A stretch of DNA of 64,000 bases from Devosia ureilytica (GTDB taxonomy: Bacteria > Pseudomonadota > Alphaproteobacteria > Rhizobiales > Devosiaceae): positions 280,919 to 344,918 of the forward strand of contig NZ_JAMZCU010000004.1 in the NCBI RefSeq assembly GCF_024273195.1. The letters are read 5' to 3'. Made by a program: the position numbers and the translations under genes. A model generated the notes under the pieces. The model searched no databases. It was not told the DNA's origin and worked only from the letters and a program-made list of their open reading frames with translations. This document shows, one piece after another, positions 44,884-53,756 of this stretch (positions are counted from its first letter, which is position 1; each line of letters begins with the position of its first letter).

Positions 44884-45906
44884 TTAGGCAACCTCCCTTT
44901 CCTGTCGTGGTGCGCTGACGCTCGAGCGGACCACGAGGCTGGTTTCGACTATGGACTGCAAGGGACCCGTTCCGGGTTCTCCGAGCAGCTTGAGCAGCAG
45001 CGAGGCAGCGACCTCGCCCAGCGTATCGACGGGCTGCCGCACAGTGGTCAGGGGCGGCCACATGTGCTTGGCGTGAAAGGCATCGTCGAAACCCATGACC
45101 GACACATCCTCGGGCACGCGCAGCCCCGCATCACGCAGGGCCAGCAGCACACCGGCGGCCATGTCGTCGTCGCCGGCAAAGATGGCGGTAAATTCGCGCC
45201 CCGACCGGATCAGGTCGGTCGTCGCGGCATAGCCGAAGTCCTGATGGAAAATGCCGTTGACGATGTGAATGTCTTCGAGGGTCAGGCCATGGTCGGCCAG
45301 CGCCGCGGCAATACCCTGCATGCGCGCCACTGTATCCCCGAAGTCGGCCTGACCGGACAGGTGCACTATTTTGCGGTGCCCCTCGTCGAGAAGATGGTTC
45401 ATGGCGGCCCGGGCGCCATCGAAATTGTTGAGGATCACCCTGCCCCGTGAGTTCGGGAAGGGATTGTGGCCGATCGAGACCACCGGGATACGTGCCTGGC
45501 GTACGATGTCCACCACGTCCTCGCGCATCGGCCGTTCGAGATAGACCACGATACCGTCGCAGGAGCGGTCGACCAGTTCGATGACGGCGCGGGCTTCCTC
45601 GTCCTGATCGGCATAGCCCGACGACACGATCAGCGACTTGCCGGCCGGACGTGTGGCGCGCTGCACGCCATAGATCATATTGGCAAAATAGGGCGTGCCG
45701 ACGTCGACCATGACGGCGCCGATGAGGTTGGAGCGATTGGAGCGCAGCGCCTGCGCCAGGGTATTGGGGCGATAGCCGAGATCGGCGATGGCGCCCTCGA
45801 TGGCCTTGCGCTTGCTTTCGGACACATAGCCATTGCCCGCCACCACCCGCGAAACGGTGGAGCGCGAAACGCCGGCTCGTTTTGAAACGTCGGTGATGGT
45901 GACCAT
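44884..45906 (-). CDS. LacI-family transcriptional regulator of the importer operon
   Basis: 340 residues from the ATG at 45906 (MVTITDVSKRAGVSRSTVSRVVAGNG), which leaves the palindromic operator at 45934 outside the coding region; an ATG at 45975 would place it inside. Helix-turn-helix at 4-25, hinge LGYRPNTLAQALRSN, then a periplasmic-binding-type effector domain with FAGDDDMAAGVLLAL and SVMGFDDAFHAKHMWPPLTTV. The gene directly precedes the importer. Matched operators in front of both suggest autorepression and control of uptake by the transported sugar. Confidence 0.93.
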   Translation of the reverse strand: MVTITDVSKRAGVSRSTVSRVVAGNGYVSESKRKAIEGAIADLGYRPNTLAQALRSNRSNLIGAVMVDVGTPYFANMIYGVQRATRPAGKSLIVSSGYADQDEEARAVIELVDRSCDGIVVYLERPMREDVVDIVRQARIPVVSIGHNPFPNSRGRVILNNFDGARAAMNHLLDEGHRKIVHLSGQADFGDTVARMQGIAAALADHGLTLEDIHIVNGIFHQDFGYAATTDLIRSGREFTAIFAGDDDMAAGVLLALRDAGLRVPEDVSVMGFDDAFHAKHMWPPLTTVRQPVDTLGEVAASLLLKLLGEPGTGPLQSIVETSLVVRSSVSAPRQEREVA

Positions 45907-45933
45907 ACCGCCCGTGTCCTCCCCGTCGGCCTC

Positions 45934-45973
45934 TTGTGGGACCGATCCCACAAATGATGAAATCGATTGCATC
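45934..45973. promoter_or_regulatory. Candidate LacI operators in front of the lacI-type gene
   Basis: TTGTGGGACCGATCCCACAA (45934-45953), palindromic apart from its centre, is followed by a second imperfect palindrome GATGAAATCGATTGCATC (45956-45973). Centres are 21 bp apart. The first shares the TGGGA and TCCCA arms of the site at 44800, the second its ATCGAT core. Confidence 0.72.
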
Positions 45974-46046
45974 AAAGAGTCAAGACGGGAGCGAACAAAT
46001 TGCGCATTTGCACAATTCCGCGCCTGAACGACCGGCAGATGGAGGG

Positions 46047-46613
46047 TTACCGGATCTTGACCTGGCTGGCGGTGGACTGTGCGGCATCGAGATTGGCGGC
46101 CGCGGATTGGACCAGATCGCCTTCGCGCGACCCTGAAGAGTCAAAAATCACGCCACCGATGGCGACGCCCAGCCGTGCAGCGCCGGCGACGGTCGTGAAC
46201 ATCGTGTCCTCAACCGATTCGCGGACGCGATCCGCGACCGAAGTGGCCACCTCCGGGGCTGCTCCGCGCAACAGCACGGCAAACCGGTATCCATGCAGAT
46301 GCGACACCAGGTCATCGGCCCTGACCGCCTGACGGATCGCCTGCGCCAGCCACGGGAGCACATCGGCGCCGTGTTCTGTCGCGATCATGTCGATGGCGCT
46401 TGAGCGGTCATCGAGATCCACAACCAGCAAGGCACCGGCCGATTGAGACCGCGTCGCCTCGAGGACTTCGGTGAATTTGACCCAGTTCAAAGTGCCCGTC
46501 AGGGGATCGAAATCGGTGGGCTGCAAAGGCGGAATATCGGGTGCGGGATGCATCCTGCGATCCCAACTGACATCGCCCATGCCCGCAACCCATTCCAACC
46601 ATGACTTGGCCAT
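46047..46613 (-). CDS. Degenerate GGDEF-domain protein
   Basis: 188 residues. The diguanylate-cyclase fold is recognisable from DFDPLTGTLNWVKFTEVLE (about 34-52), ALLVVDLDDRSSAID and WLAQAIRQAVRADDLVSHL, and RLGVAIGGVIFD near the end. The active-site GGDEF is replaced by HGYRF at 107-111, with both catalytic acidic residues gone. It should not make cyclic-di-GMP but could bind GTP or c-di-GMP or act as a partner. No PAS or membrane region is present. The gene lies alone between the LacI regulator and the phosphate transporter. Confidence 0.8.
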   Translation of the reverse strand: MAKSWLEWVAGMGDVSWDRRMHPAPDIPPLQPTDFDPLTGTLNWVKFTEVLEATRSQSAGALLVVDLDDRSSAIDMIATEHGADVLPWLAQAIRQAVRADDLVSHLHGYRFAVLLRGAAPEVATSVADRVRESVEDTMFTTVAGAARLGVAIGGVIFDSSGSREGDLVQSAAANLDAAQSTASQVKIR

Positions 46614-46784
46614 TTGCGCCCTCGCTCTGCCGACGAGAGATCAACCTGCCCTACGATCCTCAATGGGTCCTGACCCCAGCGCATGCAATTTTAGCGGTAT
46701 GGTCATTGCCGCCTGCTTCTGCACAGCAGAAGCGGTCATCAGCTGCGATTATGCCAAAGACCTCCGCTCCAGAACCCATTGGTC

Positions 46785-48446
46785 CTAGAGCTTGTCCGCC
46801 ACCAGCTTGGTTGGCAACAATTCGCCCTGTTCGCTCAGGATCGAATAGGCAATGCCGGTCAATAGCGAATTGATGCGACGCAGCGCATGCATGGTTTCAA
46901 GGTGCAATTCGCTGGTCTCGAAGCTGTTGGGGTCGCCCGAGCGCAGGCGGGCGAAGTGTTTTTCCATGCTGGCCCGTTCCATCAGGCCCACCTCGTCCTT
47001 TTCGGCCACCAGCTGGCGGGCCGATTCAGCGTCTTCCGAGACCAGCACGTTGAGGGCCAATTGCATATTGGCGAGCACCCGCGCGTGCAGGTCGGTCAGT
47101 TCCTGCCAGCCTTGCGCAGAAAAGGCGATACGCCGCTCCGACTTCTGGTCTGCGACGCGCAGCAATTGCCGCGCCACGATATCGCCTGCCTGTTCCAGGC
47201 TGATGGCAAAGGTGCTGAGGTCCGATGCCCTGCGGGCTTGGTCCGCATCCATATTGTCCCAGTTGAGCCGGGTCAGGAACAGCTTGATCGCCCGGTTAGC
47301 GCCGTCCACTTCCGGCTCCAGGTCCTTGACCCGGCGGATGGCGGCCTTGTCGCCGGAGCGGACAATTTCCATCACCGGCTGAAGCATCACCTCGACCATT
47401 TCGCTCATGCGCAACAGTTCGCGCGTGGCGCTGGCCAGTGAGGCATCGATATTGCCCTGTGGGTCCGCCACCAGCGCCGTCCGGCGCAGGCGGGCGATGT
47501 CGGATTGGCCAGGGAGCGGCAGATCCTTGATGATCATGGCCATCAGCCGCTCGATCACCCGCACCAGCGGCAGGCCGGCCAGCAATACGCCGAGATTGAA
47601 CAGGATGTGCAACAGGCTTGCCTGCTGCCCCACCGTTCCTGGCAGGCCCGACTGGTGGATCTGGGACACTTGCAGCAGGATCAGGCAAAGCAGCGCCGCG
47701 CCGCCGCGCATCACCAGCGCACCGGCGGCAATGCGTCGGGCCCGCACATCGCCCCCCCGAGTCATGCCGAAGGCGATCAGCGTTCCGCCCAGATTGGCGC
47801 CGAGCAGGAAGGCCGCGGCGATCTCGATGGGGATCAGCCCGGCCGTGCCGAAGGTAATGATCACCAGCACGCTGGCGACAGATGAATAGGACAGCCAGGT
47901 GATCAGCGCCGCCACGGCGAAACTGGTCCAGAGGTCTCCGCGCAGATACCCCACCACCACGCCCAGCACATCGCTGTCGCGCCAGGGGGCGGTCGCTTCA
48001 GACACCATTTCGAGCGAAAGCAGCACAAAGGCGATACCCAGGACCATGCGCCCCACCTGCTTGGTGCGCCGCTCATTGCCGCGCAGGAACAGCAGCCCGC
48101 CAATAATGATCAGCGGCGCGGTGAACAGCGACAGGTCGAACGAGAGGATGCTGGCGACGAAGGCAGAGCCAAGATAGGCGCCCAGCATCAGCGCCAACCC
48201 CGTCGCGACCGATATCAACCCGCCCCCCGCAAAATTTGCAGCCAGCGCCGCCACGGCGGTCGAGCTTTGCAGCGCAATCGCCAGCGCCATGCCGATGGCG
48301 GCCGCTCCAAATCGGCTGCGCTCGGCACGACCCAGGGTGCGCTTGAGCTCGGCGGCATAGGCCCGCTCCACGGCGGTTCGCACCATGCGCACGGCCCAGA
48401 GCAGCAGGACAATGGCGGCCACCAGCTGGACGATAATGAAATACAT
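46785..48446 (-). CDS. Na/Pi-cotransporter family protein with PhoU-like tail (NptA/YjbB type)
   Basis: 553 residues from the ATG at 48446, where GGGAGG lies at good spacing. About eight membrane helices, with the duplicated QSSTAV motif in IALQSSTAVAALAANFAG and a second inverted copy around SYSSVASVLVIITFGTAG. The C-terminal 200 residues form a PhoU-like helical domain (LRMSEMVEVMLQPVMEIV, FAISLEQAGDIVARQLL). It moves phosphate with sodium and may export or balance it. The divergent ugpB gene shares the promoter region, and a GlpR-like operator lies 45 bp upstream of this start. Confidence 0.85.
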   Translation of the reverse strand: MYFIIVQLVAAIVLLLWAVRMVRTAVERAYAAELKRTLGRAERSRFGAAAIGMALAIALQSSTAVAALAANFAGGGLISVATGLALMLGAYLGSAFVASILSFDLSLFTAPLIIIGGLLFLRGNERRTKQVGRMVLGIAFVLLSLEMVSEATAPWRDSDVLGVVVGYLRGDLWTSFAVAALITWLSYSSVASVLVIITFGTAGLIPIEIAAAFLLGANLGGTLIAFGMTRGGDVRARRIAAGALVMRGGAALLCLILLQVSQIHQSGLPGTVGQQASLLHILFNLGVLLAGLPLVRVIERLMAMIIKDLPLPGQSDIARLRRTALVADPQGNIDASLASATRELLRMSEMVEVMLQPVMEIVRSGDKAAIRRVKDLEPEVDGANRAIKLFLTRLNWDNMDADQARRASDLSTFAISLEQAGDIVARQLLRVADQKSERRIAFSAQGWQELTDLHARVLANMQLALNVLVSEDAESARQLVAEKDEVGLMERASMEKHFARLRSGDPNSFETSELHLETMHALRRINSLLTGIAYSILSEQGELLPTKLVADKL

Positions 48447-48490
48447 GAGCCTCCCCGGCTGCACTCGTGTGCACGACGCAAGCACCAATG

Positions 48491-48506
48491 ATGTTCACAT
48501 GAGCAT
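48491..48506. promoter_or_regulatory. GlpR-like operator near the phosphate-transporter gene
   Basis: ATGTTCACATGAGCAT: ATGTTC and GAGCAT (consensus GAACAT) around a 4-bp spacer, one mismatch. The half-sites match those of E. coli GlpR, whose spacer is 6 bp between these hexamers. It lies 45 bp upstream of the 48446 start codon and on the side away from ugpB. Confidence 0.5.
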
Positions 48507-48614
48507 GGTTTGCACAACTGATTCAAACGAATGTTGAAAACAACACCTCAAGTCGCCAAATTCCATTGCATTTCAGGCAGATATCGTGAGCGCGCCCGAC
48601 GGCACAAAGCCCTC

Positions 48615-48634
48615 AAATGTTCAAATGAACATTT
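48615..48634. promoter_or_regulatory. GlpR-like operator upstream of ugpB
   Basis: AAATGTTCAAATGAACATTT, two perfect 9-bp arms around AA, with the ATGTTC and GAACAT half-sites of DeoR/GlpR regulators. It is 85-104 bp before the ugpB start. The DeoR/GlpR protein at 53757, encoded in the same operon, is the natural candidate to bind it. Confidence 0.65.
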
Positions 48635-48718
48635 TTCGGTTGCAATGCCCCTACCCGGTGCTACCGTCTGCGCCAGTTCGGGGCGGGGAGGCTCCGGCAT
48701 AAAAACAAGGGAGTGAGC

Positions 48719-50044
48719 ATGTCCAAGAACACTTTGTGTTTGTCCGTTGGGCTGGCCGCCATGTTGTCGGCGACGCCGGCCATGGCCCAGACCGAGATCG
48801 CATGGTGGCACGCCATGGATGCCGAATTGGGTCAGCGCCTGGAGGCGATTGCCCAGGGCTTCAATGACAGCCAGGACGAATTCGTCGTGGTGCCCAGCTA
48901 CAAGGGAACCTATCCCGAGACCCTGACCGCCGCCATCGCCGCCTTCCGCGCCAATGAACAGCCCGCCATCGTGCAGGTGTTCGAGGTGGGCACGGGCACG
49001 ATGATGGCTGCCGAGGGTGCGGTAAACCCTGTCTACAAGCTCATGGCCGACAATGGCGAGCCGTGGGATCCGAGCGCATTCCTCGCCCCGGTTACCGGCT
49101 ATTATTCCGATACGGACGGCAACATCCTGTCCATGCCGTTCAACTCGTCCACCCCGATCATGTATTACAACAAGGACGTGTTCGAAAAAGCCGGCCTCGA
49201 CCCCGAAACCCCACCCAAGACCTGGGCAGAACTCGAGACCATGAGCCGACAGATCATGGAATCGGGCGCTGCGCCCTGTGGCTTCACCTCGGGCTGGATT
49301 TCCTGGGTGCAGCTGGAAAACCTCTCGGCCATCCACGATCAGCCCTATGGCACGCTGGAAAACGGCTTTGGGGGCCTCGGCACCGAGTTCACGTTTAATG
49401 GCCCGGTGCAGGTCAAGCATTGGGAAAACCTCAAGAACTGGGCCGACGAAGGCCTGTTCGAATATGGCGGCCCGGTGGGCGGCGGCGATGCTCCGCCCAA
49501 ATTCTACGCACAGGAATGCGCCATCTACATGAACTCCTCGGCGTCGCGCGCAGGCGTGATCAACAATTCCAAGGAGTTTGAAGTCGGCTTCGCGCCCCTG
49601 CCCTATTATGACGATGTGACCACCGATCCGAAGAATTCGATCATCGGCGGCGCAACGCTCTGGGCGCTCAACGGCAAGGACCCCGCAGTTTACAAGGGCG
49701 TTGCTCAGTTCTTCACCTATCTGTCCAGCCCCGAAGTGCAGGCACAGTGGCACCAGGCGACCGGCTACCTGCCGATCACCAATGCCGCCTATGACCTGGG
49801 CAAGGAGCAGGGCTATTACGAAGCCAATCCGGGTTCTGACATTGCCATCAACCAGATTACCCGCGGCACGCCCTCGGCCAATTCCAAGGGTATCCGCTTC
49901 GGCAATCTGACCCAGGCCCGCACCGTGGTGGATGAAGAATTCGAAGCCCTGCTCTCGGGCAGCAAGACCGCTCAGGAAGCCCTGGACGCCGCCGTCGAAC
50001 GCGGCAACCAGATCCTGCGCGACTTCGAAGCCGCCAATAGCTGA
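48719..50044 (+). CDS. ugpB: sn-glycerol-3-phosphate ABC transporter substrate-binding protein
   Basis: 441 residues from the ATG at 48719 (upstream AAGGGAG). Signal peptide to about residue 23 (LAAMLSATPAMAQ). TEIAWWHAMDAELGQRLEAIAQGFNDSQ, VPSYKGTYPETLTAAIAAFRA and PCGFTSGWISWVQLENLSAIHD are characteristic of UgpB. It delivers glycerol-3-phosphate or glycerophosphodiesters to UgpAE. First gene of an operon with ugpA, ugpE, ugpC, a phosphodiesterase and a DeoR regulator. A strong stem-loop follows. Confidence 0.95.
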   Translation: MSKNTLCLSVGLAAMLSATPAMAQTEIAWWHAMDAELGQRLEAIAQGFNDSQDEFVVVPSYKGTYPETLTAAIAAFRANEQPAIVQVFEVGTGTMMAAEGAVNPVYKLMADNGEPWDPSAFLAPVTGYYSDTDGNILSMPFNSSTPIMYYNKDVFEKAGLDPETPPKTWAELETMSRQIMESGAAPCGFTSGWISWVQLENLSAIHDQPYGTLENGFGGLGTEFTFNGPVQVKHWENLKNWADEGLFEYGGPVGGGDAPPKFYAQECAIYMNSSASRAGVINNSKEFEVGFAPLPYYDDVTTDPKNSIIGGATLWALNGKDPAVYKGVAQFFTYLSSPEVQAQWHQATGYLPITNAAYDLGKEQGYYEANPGSDIAINQITRGTPSANSKGIRFGNLTQARTVVDEEFEALLSGSKTAQEALDAAVERGNQILRDFEAANS

Positions 50045-50052
50045 ACCTCCCA

Positions 50053-50086
50053 GGTTCATCCCGGCCTCTCCTGGCCGGGGTGAACC
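50053..50086 (+). terminator. Stem-loop between ugpB and ugpA
   Basis: GGTTCATCCCGGCC and GGCCGGGGTGAACC form 14-bp arms with one G-T wobble and a 6-nt loop, 9 bp after the ugpB stop and 60 bp before ugpA. No T-run, so it likely tunes binding-protein mRNA. Confidence 0.65.
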
Positions 50087-50147
50087 AACCGGGCGGCCGG
50101 CGGCCGTCCGGTCCTTCTGGACCTGACTTTGGGGGAGTTATCGGCCC

Positions 50148-51032
50148 ATGCAAACCAAGCGCACTATTTTTCCGAACAAGTTCCTGCCTTATGCGCTGCT
50201 GGCGCCGCAATTGGCCGTAACGCTGGTCTTTTTCATCTGGCCGGCCGCCCAGGCGGTCAAATCATCCTTCGAGCGCGAAGACCCGTTCGGCTTCCGCACC
50301 ACCTTCATCTGGTTCGAAAACTACACGCGGCTGTTTTCCGAGCCGGGTTATCTCAATTCGCTGACCAAGACCGGCATCTTCGCGGTGTCGGTGACATTGC
50401 TCTCGATGAGCCTGTCGCTGCTGCTGGCTGTCGCGGTCAACCGGGTCATCAAATCCAATCGCGCCTATACAACGCTCCTGGTCTGGCCCTACGCGGTGGC
50501 CCCGGTCGTCGTGGGCATCCTGTGGTGGTTCATGTTCAATCCCACCATCGGCATTGCGCCCTACCTGTTGCGGGGCCTCGGCATCAGCTGGAACCACCGG
50601 GTCGATGGCAATCAGGCCATGATCCTGGTGGTCATCGCCGCCAGCTGGAAGCAGATTTCCTACAATTTCCTGTTTTTCGTGGCCGGGCTGCAATCGGTGC
50701 CGCAATCGCTCAACGAGGCCGCGGCCATTGACGGCGCGGGGCCCTTCAAGCGGTTCTGGACCATCGTCTTCCCGCTCCTGTCGCCGACGACCTTCTTCCT
50801 CCTGATCGTCAACATCAACTACGCCATGTTCGACACCTTTGGCCTGATCGACGCCACCACCAATGGCGGACCGAACCAGGCCACCAATATCCTGGTCTAC
50901 AAGGTGTATGCCGACGGGTTCCTCGGCCTCAACATCGGCTCCTCTGCCGCCCAATCGGTCGTCCTGATGCTGATCGTCATCGCCCTAACCGCCATCCAGT
51001 TCCGCTTTATCGAGCGGCGAGTTCAGTACTGA
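50148..51032 (+). CDS. ugpA: Glycerol-3-phosphate ABC transporter permease UgpA
   Basis: 294 residues with six helices; starts [38 protein letters not shown], the typical UgpA N-terminus. The EAA loop [33 protein letters not shown] and [18 protein letters not shown] are conserved. It forms the channel with UgpE. The next gene begins 12 bp after its stop. Confidence 0.95.
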   Translation: MQTKRTIFPNKFLPYALLAPQLAVTLVFFIWPAAQAVKSSFEREDPFGFRTTFIWFENYTRLFSEPGYLNSLTKTGIFAVSVTLLSMSLSLLLAVAVNRVIKSNRAYTTLLVWPYAVAPVVVGILWWFMFNPTIGIAPYLLRGLGISWNHRVDGNQAMILVVIAASWKQISYNFLFFVAGLQSVPQSLNEAAAIDGAGPFKRFWTIVFPLLSPTTFFLLIVNINYAMFDTFGLIDATTNGGPNQATNILVYKVYADGFLGLNIGSSAAQSVVLMLIVIALTAIQFRFIERRVQY

Positions 51033-51044
51033 GGAGCCCAGAGA

Positions 51045-51893
51045 ATGGTCGAAAATCGCCCCTGGCTCAGCTTTCTGACCCATCTTGTCCTGATCGCTGG
51101 CGTCGTTGTCGTCGTCTTCCCGGTCTATCTTGCCTTCATCGCTTCCACCCATGGCAGCGGCGACTTCATGCGCGGGCTCGTGCCCCTTTTGCCCGGTCCG
51201 CACATGCTGGAAAACTACGGTCGCATGCTCACTCAGGGCATTTCGACCGCCGGTGCCCCGCCCGTGTCGATCATGCTGATGAATTCGACGATCATCGCCA
51301 TCATCATCGCCGTGGGCAAGATCGCCATCTCGCTGCTCTCGGCCTATGCCATCGTCTTTTTCAAGTTTCCGTTCCGGCTTCTCGCCTTCTGGATCATCTT
51401 CATCACGCTGATGCTGCCGGTCGAGGTTCGCATCATCCCGACCTTCGCGGTGGTGGCCAATCTGGGGCTGCTCAATTCCTATGTGGGCCTCACCCTGCCG
51501 CTGATCGCTTCGGCAACGGCGACCTTCCTGTTCCGCCAGTTCTTCCTCACCGTCCCCGACGAATTGATGGAGGCGGCGCGTGTGGATGGTGCCGGGCCGA
51601 TGAAATTCTTCCGCGATATCCTCCTGCCGCTCTCGCGCACCAATATCGCGGCGCTCTTCGTTATCCTCTTTATCTACGGTTGGGTGCAGTACCTCTGGCC
51701 GCTGCTCGTCACCACCGACAGCAAATATTACACCGTCGTCATGGGCATCAAGCGCCTCGCCGCGACGGCCGATTCCGAACCCTTGTGGAACCTCGTCATG
51801 GCCTCGGTGATCCTGGCCATGCTGCCCCCCGTCCTTGTCGTCATCTTCATGCAGCGCCTGTTCGTCAAAGGCCTCGTGGATACGGAGAAATAA
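51045..51893 (+). CDS. ugpE: Glycerol-3-phosphate ABC transporter permease UgpE
   Basis: 282 residues. MVENRPWLSFLTHLVLIAGVVVVVFPVYLAFIASTH and the EAA loop EAARVDGAGPMKFFRDILLPLSRTN define UgpE. It partners UgpA. A 3-bp gap separates it from ugpC. Confidence 0.95.
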   Translation: MVENRPWLSFLTHLVLIAGVVVVVFPVYLAFIASTHGSGDFMRGLVPLLPGPHMLENYGRMLTQGISTAGAPPVSIMLMNSTIIAIIIAVGKIAISLLSAYAIVFFKFPFRLLAFWIIFITLMLPVEVRIIPTFAVVANLGLLNSYVGLTLPLIASATATFLFRQFFLTVPDELMEAARVDGAGPMKFFRDILLPLSRTNIAALFVILFIYGWVQYLWPLLVTTDSKYYTVVMGIKRLAATADSEPLWNLVMASVILAMLPPVLVVIFMQRLFVKGLVDTEK

Positions 51894-51896
51894 GTC

Positions 51897-52955
51897 ATGG
51901 CCACCATCGATCTCATCGATCTCAAGAAGAACTATGGCAATGTCCCGGCCGTCAAAGGCGTCAACCTCAAGGTGGCCGATGGCGAGCTGATCGTCCTCGT
52001 CGGCCCCTCGGGCTGCGGCAAATCCACCCTGCTGCGCATGGTGGCCGGGCTTGAAACCGTCACCTCGGGGCGCCTCGAAATCGGCGGCCGCGACGTCGTC
52101 AAAGCCGAACCGGCCGAGCGCGATATCGCCATGGTGTTCCAGAATTACGCGCTCTATCCGCATATGAGCGTGCGAGGAAATCTCGAATACGGCCTCAAGA
52201 ACCGGGGCACGCCGCGGGCCGAAATCGACCGCCGGGTGCAGGAGGCCGCCGATATTCTCGAAATCGGGCCGCTGCTCGATCGCAAGCCGCGCCAGCTTTC
52301 CGGCGGCCAGCGCCAGCGCGTCGCCATGGGCCGTGCCATCGTGCGCGAACCCGCGGCATTCCTCTTTGACGAACCACTCTCCAATCTCGACGCCAAGCTG
52401 CGCGTGCAGATGCGCGTGGAAATCCGCAAGCTGCAGCGTCGCCTCAAGACCACCAGCCTTTACGTGACCCACGACCAGCTCGAAGCCATGACCCTGGCCG
52501 ACCGGCTCGTGGTGATGAATGCCGGTCTCGTCGAGCAGATCGGCACCCCCACCGAGGTCTATGACCACCCGGCCACGCTGTTTGTTGCCGGCTTTATCGG
52601 CTCGCCGCCAATGAACCTGATCGATGTCGCCTCGCTGAGCAACCGGCGGGGACTTGATGGCCTGCCCGCCGGGACCGACATCATCGGCATTCGTCCCGAT
52701 GTTCTGTTCCTCACCCCGCAGGAGGGCATTTCGCTGAGCATGCAGGGCACGGTCGAACTGCTCGAACCGATTGGCGGCGAAAGCCATCTGCACGTCCGGC
52801 TGGACAGTTCCGGGCAGTCTGTCGTGCTCAGCGTTCCGGGCCGGCCGAACATCGCCGAAGGCTCGGCGGTGACCCTTCATGCCCGCGTTGCCGACATACA
52901 CCCATTCAATGCCCAGACCGGGCGCAGAACCGACACTGCTGTCGCAAATCTGTAG
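51897..52955 (+). CDS. ugpC: Glycerol-3-phosphate ABC transporter ATP-binding protein UgpC
   Basis: 352 residues. Walker [11 protein letters not shown]-loop [14 protein letters not shown], signature LSGGQRQR, Walker [13 protein letters not shown], switch H in [12 protein letters not shown], then a MalK/UgpC-type TOBE regulatory domain (about 240-350: [30 protein letters not shown]). Drives UgpAE. The gene starts 3 bp after ugpE. Confidence 0.95.
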   Translation: MATIDLIDLKKNYGNVPAVKGVNLKVADGELIVLVGPSGCGKSTLLRMVAGLETVTSGRLEIGGRDVVKAEPAERDIAMVFQNYALYPHMSVRGNLEYGLKNRGTPRAEIDRRVQEAADILEIGPLLDRKPRQLSGGQRQRVAMGRAIVREPAAFLFDEPLSNLDAKLRVQMRVEIRKLQRRLKTTSLYVTHDQLEAMTLADRLVVMNAGLVEQIGTPTEVYDHPATLFVAGFIGSPPMNLIDVASLSNRRGLDGLPAGTDIIGIRPDVLFLTPQEGISLSMQGTVELLEPIGGESHLHVRLDSSGQSVVLSVPGRPNIAEGSAVTLHARVADIHPFNAQTGRRTDTAVANL

Positions 52956-52999
52956 CAAAATCAGCCTAAGGGCCTGCAACCTTCACACAAAGACGCGTC

Positions 53000-53746
53000 A
53001 TGACACTTGTACCATCCATTGGCCCCACAGGGGAAGAGATCCAGGCTCACCGGGGCGCCTCGGCGCTTGCGCCCGAGAACACCATCGCGGCCTTTCGCAC
53101 GGCGGCAGAACAGGGCGCCAAATGGGTGGAGCTCGATGTCGCGCTCAGCATGGATGGCAAGCTGATCGTCATTCATGACGACAGCGTGGATCGCACCAGC
53201 TCAGGCTCCGGCTCGCTTGGCGAACTGACCGGCGAACAGATCGCCAGCTTTGACGCGGGCAGCTGGTTTGACCCGCGCTTTGCCGGTGAACGCATCCCGA
53301 CGCTGGCCGAGACCCTTGTCGCGCTTGGTGAACTGGGCCTCAGCGCCAATGTCGAGATCAAGCAGCATAAGCACCACAAGTCGCTCGACCAGCTGGTGGA
53401 GGCCGTTCAGGCCGATATTTCCCATCGCGCGCCTGGCACCAAGATCATGATCTCGAGTTTTGACCCGGCCGCCCTGACGGCCATGCACAAGCTCGAACCG
53501 GACCTGGAAATGGCCATGCTGTGGGGGCGTCCGCCCGAGGATTGGGCCGAGCAACTGGCGGCCATTCCGGCCACCACCATCCACATGCATTTCAAGGCTC
53601 TCAGCATCGGCATGCTGGAAGAAACCACCAAGCGCGGCATCAAGGTGCGTGCCTGGACCTGCAACGATCCGGTGCAGCTGGTGTCCTTCTGGGGCGCGGG
53701 GCTTGGCGGGGTCATTACCGACAATCCGAAGCTCTTCCTCGGATAG
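53000..53746 (+). CDS. ugpQ: Glycerophosphodiester phosphodiesterase, cytoplasmic
   Basis: 248 residues without a signal peptide. GDPD barrel residues: H17-R18 in QAHRGAS, E26-N27, E44 and D46 in VELDVALSMDG, and H59-D60 in VIHDDSVD. It splits glycerophosphodiesters brought in by Ugp into glycerol-3-phosphate and an alcohol, as UgpQ does. Location directly after ugpC and absence of an export signal favour this over the periplasmic GlpQ. Confidence 0.92.
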   Translation: MTLVPSIGPTGEEIQAHRGASALAPENTIAAFRTAAEQGAKWVELDVALSMDGKLIVIHDDSVDRTSSGSGSLGELTGEQIASFDAGSWFDPRFAGERIPTLAETLVALGELGLSANVEIKQHKHHKSLDQLVEAVQADISHRAPGTKIMISSFDPAALTAMHKLEPDLEMAMLWGRPPEDWAEQLAAIPATTIHMHFKALSIGMLEETTKRGIKVRAWTCNDPVQLVSFWGAGLGGVITDNPKLFLG

Positions 53747-53756
53747 TGGGGGCATC

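Noticed and set aside
50985..52979. Open frame of 664 codons on the minus strand
   Set aside because: It is opposite ugpE and ugpC and shows the same low-complexity antisense composition.
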